Assembly (NCBI GenBank): GCA_964400875.1
Contig: CAYNWK010000002.1
Location: forward strand, 1-64,000
Direction of reading: 5' to 3'
DNA from: CAYNWK01 sp964400875
GTDB taxonomy: Bacteria; Chloroflexota; Anaerolineae; Anaerolineales; UBA4823
Length of the DNA: 64,000 bases
Shown one piece after another: positions 62,291 through 64,000 of the stretch. The position numbers were made by a program, and so were the translations under genes. Positions within the stretch are counted from its first letter, which is position 1. Each line of letters begins with the position of its first letter. Under the pieces are notes generated by a model. That model worked only from the letters and a program-made list of their open reading frames with translations. It searched no databases and was not told the origin of the DNA.

Positions 62291-62407
62291 GAGGTATCAT
62301 TCAAATACGCAGGACAGTTGCATTTGCCCTTGCTAGGTAGCGCACTCCCGTAACACAGGGGTTGCAGGGTACGCGCCAAGCGTCTCAGCTACAGAGGCGA
62401 TCAGAGG

Positions 62408-63037
62408 TTAGAACAAGCTCAACTGCTGGGGATTATCGCTCTTCCCGTTTGCCGGTTCGACATACTCCGGGGCTTCACCAGCGGTAGCGATCATTTCAGG
62501 AAGCCTGGAGAAGTCGCTTTCGATGGTCGGTTTCAATGACCTTTGGTGAAGCGCAGCCGCTGGGTGGTACATGGGGACGATCAGCCGGCCGCGCACCTGC
62601 CTGGCTTGACCGTGCACGTCGCTGATTTTGACGTTCGGCAAGAAATACCCCATTGAAAATCTTCCCAGCGTAACGATCACTTTCGGGTTGATCGCTTGGA
62701 TCTGCCTCTCAAGATAGTTGCTCGTACAGGCGCTCACCTCTTCGGGTTTGGGGTCCCGATTACCCGGCGGGCGGCACTTGACCACATTGGTGATAAAAAC
62801 CTGCTCACGGCTCATCCCGATATTAGCCAACAACTCCTCTAAAAACTTGCCGGCAGCCCCAACAAATGGGCGCCCCTGTTCGTTTTCATGAAACCCCGGG
62901 CCTTCACCAATGAATAGGATCTCGGCGTTGGTCGGGCCTTCCCCTGGGACAGCGTTTTTGCGAGAGTATTGCAGTTCGCATTTGGTGCAAACCCTGGTCT
63001 CCTTGGCAACCTGCTGCAAGATTTCTTCAGAATTCAA
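62408..63037 (-). CDS. type-4 uracil-DNA glycosylase (Fe-S)
   Basis: 209 residues from the TTG at 63037, which overlaps the rimI stop (TTGA) with GGAGG five bases upstream. Removes uracil from DNA. C17-x2-C20 (CTKC) and the pair in KCRPPGNRDPKPEEVSAC are the four Fe-S ligands. GEGPGFHENEQGRPFVGAAGKFL is the active-site GEAPG-like motif, and VPMYHPAAALHQ is the C-terminal motif with the His. A family-4 (UDGa) enzyme of normal length. Confidence 0.92.
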   Translation of the reverse strand: MNSEEILQQVAKETRVCTKCELQYSRKNAVPGEGPTNAEILFIGEGPGFHENEQGRPFVGAAGKFLEELLANIGMSREQVFITNVVKCRPPGNRDPKPEEVSACTSNYLERQIQAINPKVIVTLGRFSMGYFLPNVKISDVHGQARQVRGRLIVPMYHPAAALHQRSLKPTIESDFSRLPEMIATAGEAPEYVEPANGKSDNPQQLSLF

Positions 63038-63579
63038 GAGTACCTCCAAGAAGATCCACGTTCATTTAAACGGCTTTCCATCCAGACCAAATAATCCTGA
63101 TCCAGGTTATTCACCGTCATCAAGATCGCGTCTTCGGCGTTATCTTTATAGTAGCGCGGCCGTCTGCCGACCACCTCGAAACCAAAACGTTTGTACAGGG
63201 ATTGCGCGGCATGGTTGGAAGCGCGCACTTCGAGCGTCGCTTGCTCTGCGCCTCGCCGGATCACGCTTTCCAAGGATTTAGCCAGCAAGTGAGCGCCAAT
63301 CCCCAGCTGGCGGTAATCCGGATGGACGGCGATGGTGGCAATATGCGCCTCATCGATGATCAACCAGATCACGGTCATGCCGACGATCAGTTTCTCGCCG
63401 CTCGGCGAGTCGATCTCAGCAACCCATAAGATCGACTTCGAGTTGCTGTTCAATTCATAATGATAGGCGCGGGTCGGCCAAGGCGTACTGAACGATGCAC
63501 GATCGATCGCCTGGACTGCTTCGATATCCTCCAACTGCATGGGACGAAAATGGAGCGTAAAGGTGTCTGAGCTGATCAT
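63034..63579 (-). CDS. rimI: [ribosomal protein S18]-alanine N-acetyltransferase
   Basis: 181 residues from the ATG at 63579, which overlaps the tsaB stop (ATGA). GNAT fold: FRPMQLEDIEAVQAIDRASFSTPWP is the RimI opening, IATIAVHPDYRQLGIGAHLLAKSL binds acetyl-CoA (RQLGIGA), and LEVRASNHAAQSLYKRFGFEVVGRRPRYY is the classic C-terminal motif. The tsaB-rimI order is common in bacteria. A long upstream reading frame in the same phase is only overlap with tsaB. Confidence 0.9.
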   Translation of the reverse strand: MISSDTFTLHFRPMQLEDIEAVQAIDRASFSTPWPTRAYHYELNSNSKSILWVAEIDSPSGEKLIVGMTVIWLIIDEAHIATIAVHPDYRQLGIGAHLLAKSLESVIRRGAEQATLEVRASNHAAQSLYKRFGFEVVGRRPRYYKDNAEDAILMTVNNLDQDYLVWMESRLNERGSSWRYS

Positions 63580-64000
63580 TCGGGGATATTGTTGTGCGTC
63601 CGCAGGTATATTGGCGCCAGGGTTGCCGGATCGTCCCAGCGATCGGCTTGCAGACGATCCCAGGCCAACTCGGCAAGAAAAGACGGTCGCCGCACCGATT
63701 GCGCTGGAGAACAGAGCACAACGTTCACCCATTTCCTGGCTAACAACCTTCGTTCCTCCTCATCAAGCTCGCCGCAAATCATGGTCGGCTCATTGATCCT
63801 GGCGTTTAAATTCCTGGCGGTAAGTATCTCTGCATCTCCCGAGGATGACCAGGCATCCCCTTCACGATGGTACCAGCCGACTGCCAGACGGGCGCGTCCC
63901 GCTCGCAGTACAGCAGCCAGCCGCATATCCTGAGCTGGCTGTGCTGCCGCCAGGACATCCAGGGTGGGCACTCCGAAGATCGGTTTGCCTCGAGCCAGCG
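63576..64000 (-). CDS. tsaB: tRNA threonylcarbamoyladenosine biosynthesis protein TsaB (3' part)
   Basis: Incomplete: the frame stays open to the window edge. The visible part begins LARGKPIFGVPTLDVLAAAQ, the conserved TsaB/YeaZ segment, and ends DPATLAPIYLRTHNNIPE, where APIYLR is the family's C-terminal mark. TsaB supports TsaD in t6A formation on tRNAs. The visible portion has no break. Confidence 0.9.
   Translation of the reverse strand, partial: LARGKPIFGVPTLDVLAAAQPAQDMRLAAVLRAGRARLAVGWYHREGDAWSSSGDAEILTARNLNARINEPTMICGELDEEERRLLARKWVNVVLCSPAQSVRRPSFLAELAWDRLQADRWDDPATLAPIYLRTHNNIPE

Noticed and set aside
62331..62380. tRNA-like stretch (GGTAGCGCAC and a GTAACAC loop) between the glycosylase and stress protein genes
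   Set aside because: No acceptor stem, a poorly paired anticodon arm and no GGTTCRA T-loop. It cannot fold as a complete tRNA.

Overview
All 59 protein genes I can support lie on the minus strand, so transcription runs from 64000 down to 1. The DNA is moderately GC-rich by eye. There are no rRNA or tRNA genes, no transposase gene and no CRISPR array. I infer a Chloroflexota (Anaerolineae-like) bacterium. The grounds are a lipoprotein with a long Thr/Pro/Glu-rich linker (31394-32092), frequent GTG/TTG starts, and the general gene make-up. This is inference and needs a phylogenetic check.

About 59 kb is one very large surface-polysaccharide locus. A short flank at the right end (about 60.7-64 kb) carries general genes: a CDP-alcohol phosphatidyltransferase, a two-domain universal stress protein, a type-4 uracil-DNA glycosylase, rimI and the 3' part of tsaB. 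In transcription order the glycan locus begins with a nucleotide-sugar dehydrogenase and epimerase (57-59.4 kb), a Wzx-like flippase, a GT4 transferase and a membrane protein. Next comes gmd with three more membrane proteins (46.7-52.7 kb). A winged-helix regulator then heads a unit with an epimerase, GDP-fucose synthase and a Wzm/Wzt ABC exporter (41.8-46.5 kb), followed by a capsule-type transferase and a methyltransferase. After that come pseB, an rmlD-like gene, a NeuB-like synthase, a GT4 and an SpsF-like cytidylyltransferase (34-39 kb). The rest (0-34 kb) holds transferases, four sulfotransferases, a fused ATP sulfurylase/APS kinase, a NeuB-TIM barrel fusion, two more CMP-sugar synthetase homologues, a phosphodiesterase/sulfatase-fold cassette, and finally rmlCBAD for dTDP-L-rhamnose.

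Read together, the locus should make dTDP-rhamnose, GDP-fucose, a UDP-uronic acid and one to three CMP-activated nonulosonic (sialic-like) acids. It should assemble them with about ten transferases and export the product by an ABC and/or a Wzx route. The most striking point is sulfation: four PAPS-dependent sulfotransferases and their own PAPS synthase sit among the nonulosonate genes. I therefore predict a sulfated nonulosonate-containing exopolysaccharide or S-layer glycan.

Some structure is not explained by the genes. There is a shared promoter/inverted-repeat element in front of the regulator gene and of gmd; a four-copy interspersed repeat in intergenic DNA, two copies of which bracket an endonuclease/phosphatase-family gene; a cluster of four DnaA-box-like 9-mers at 37.05-37.11 kb; an 18-bp palindromic tandem repeat inside a coding 3' end; and a GT4 gene whose only plausible start is CTG.
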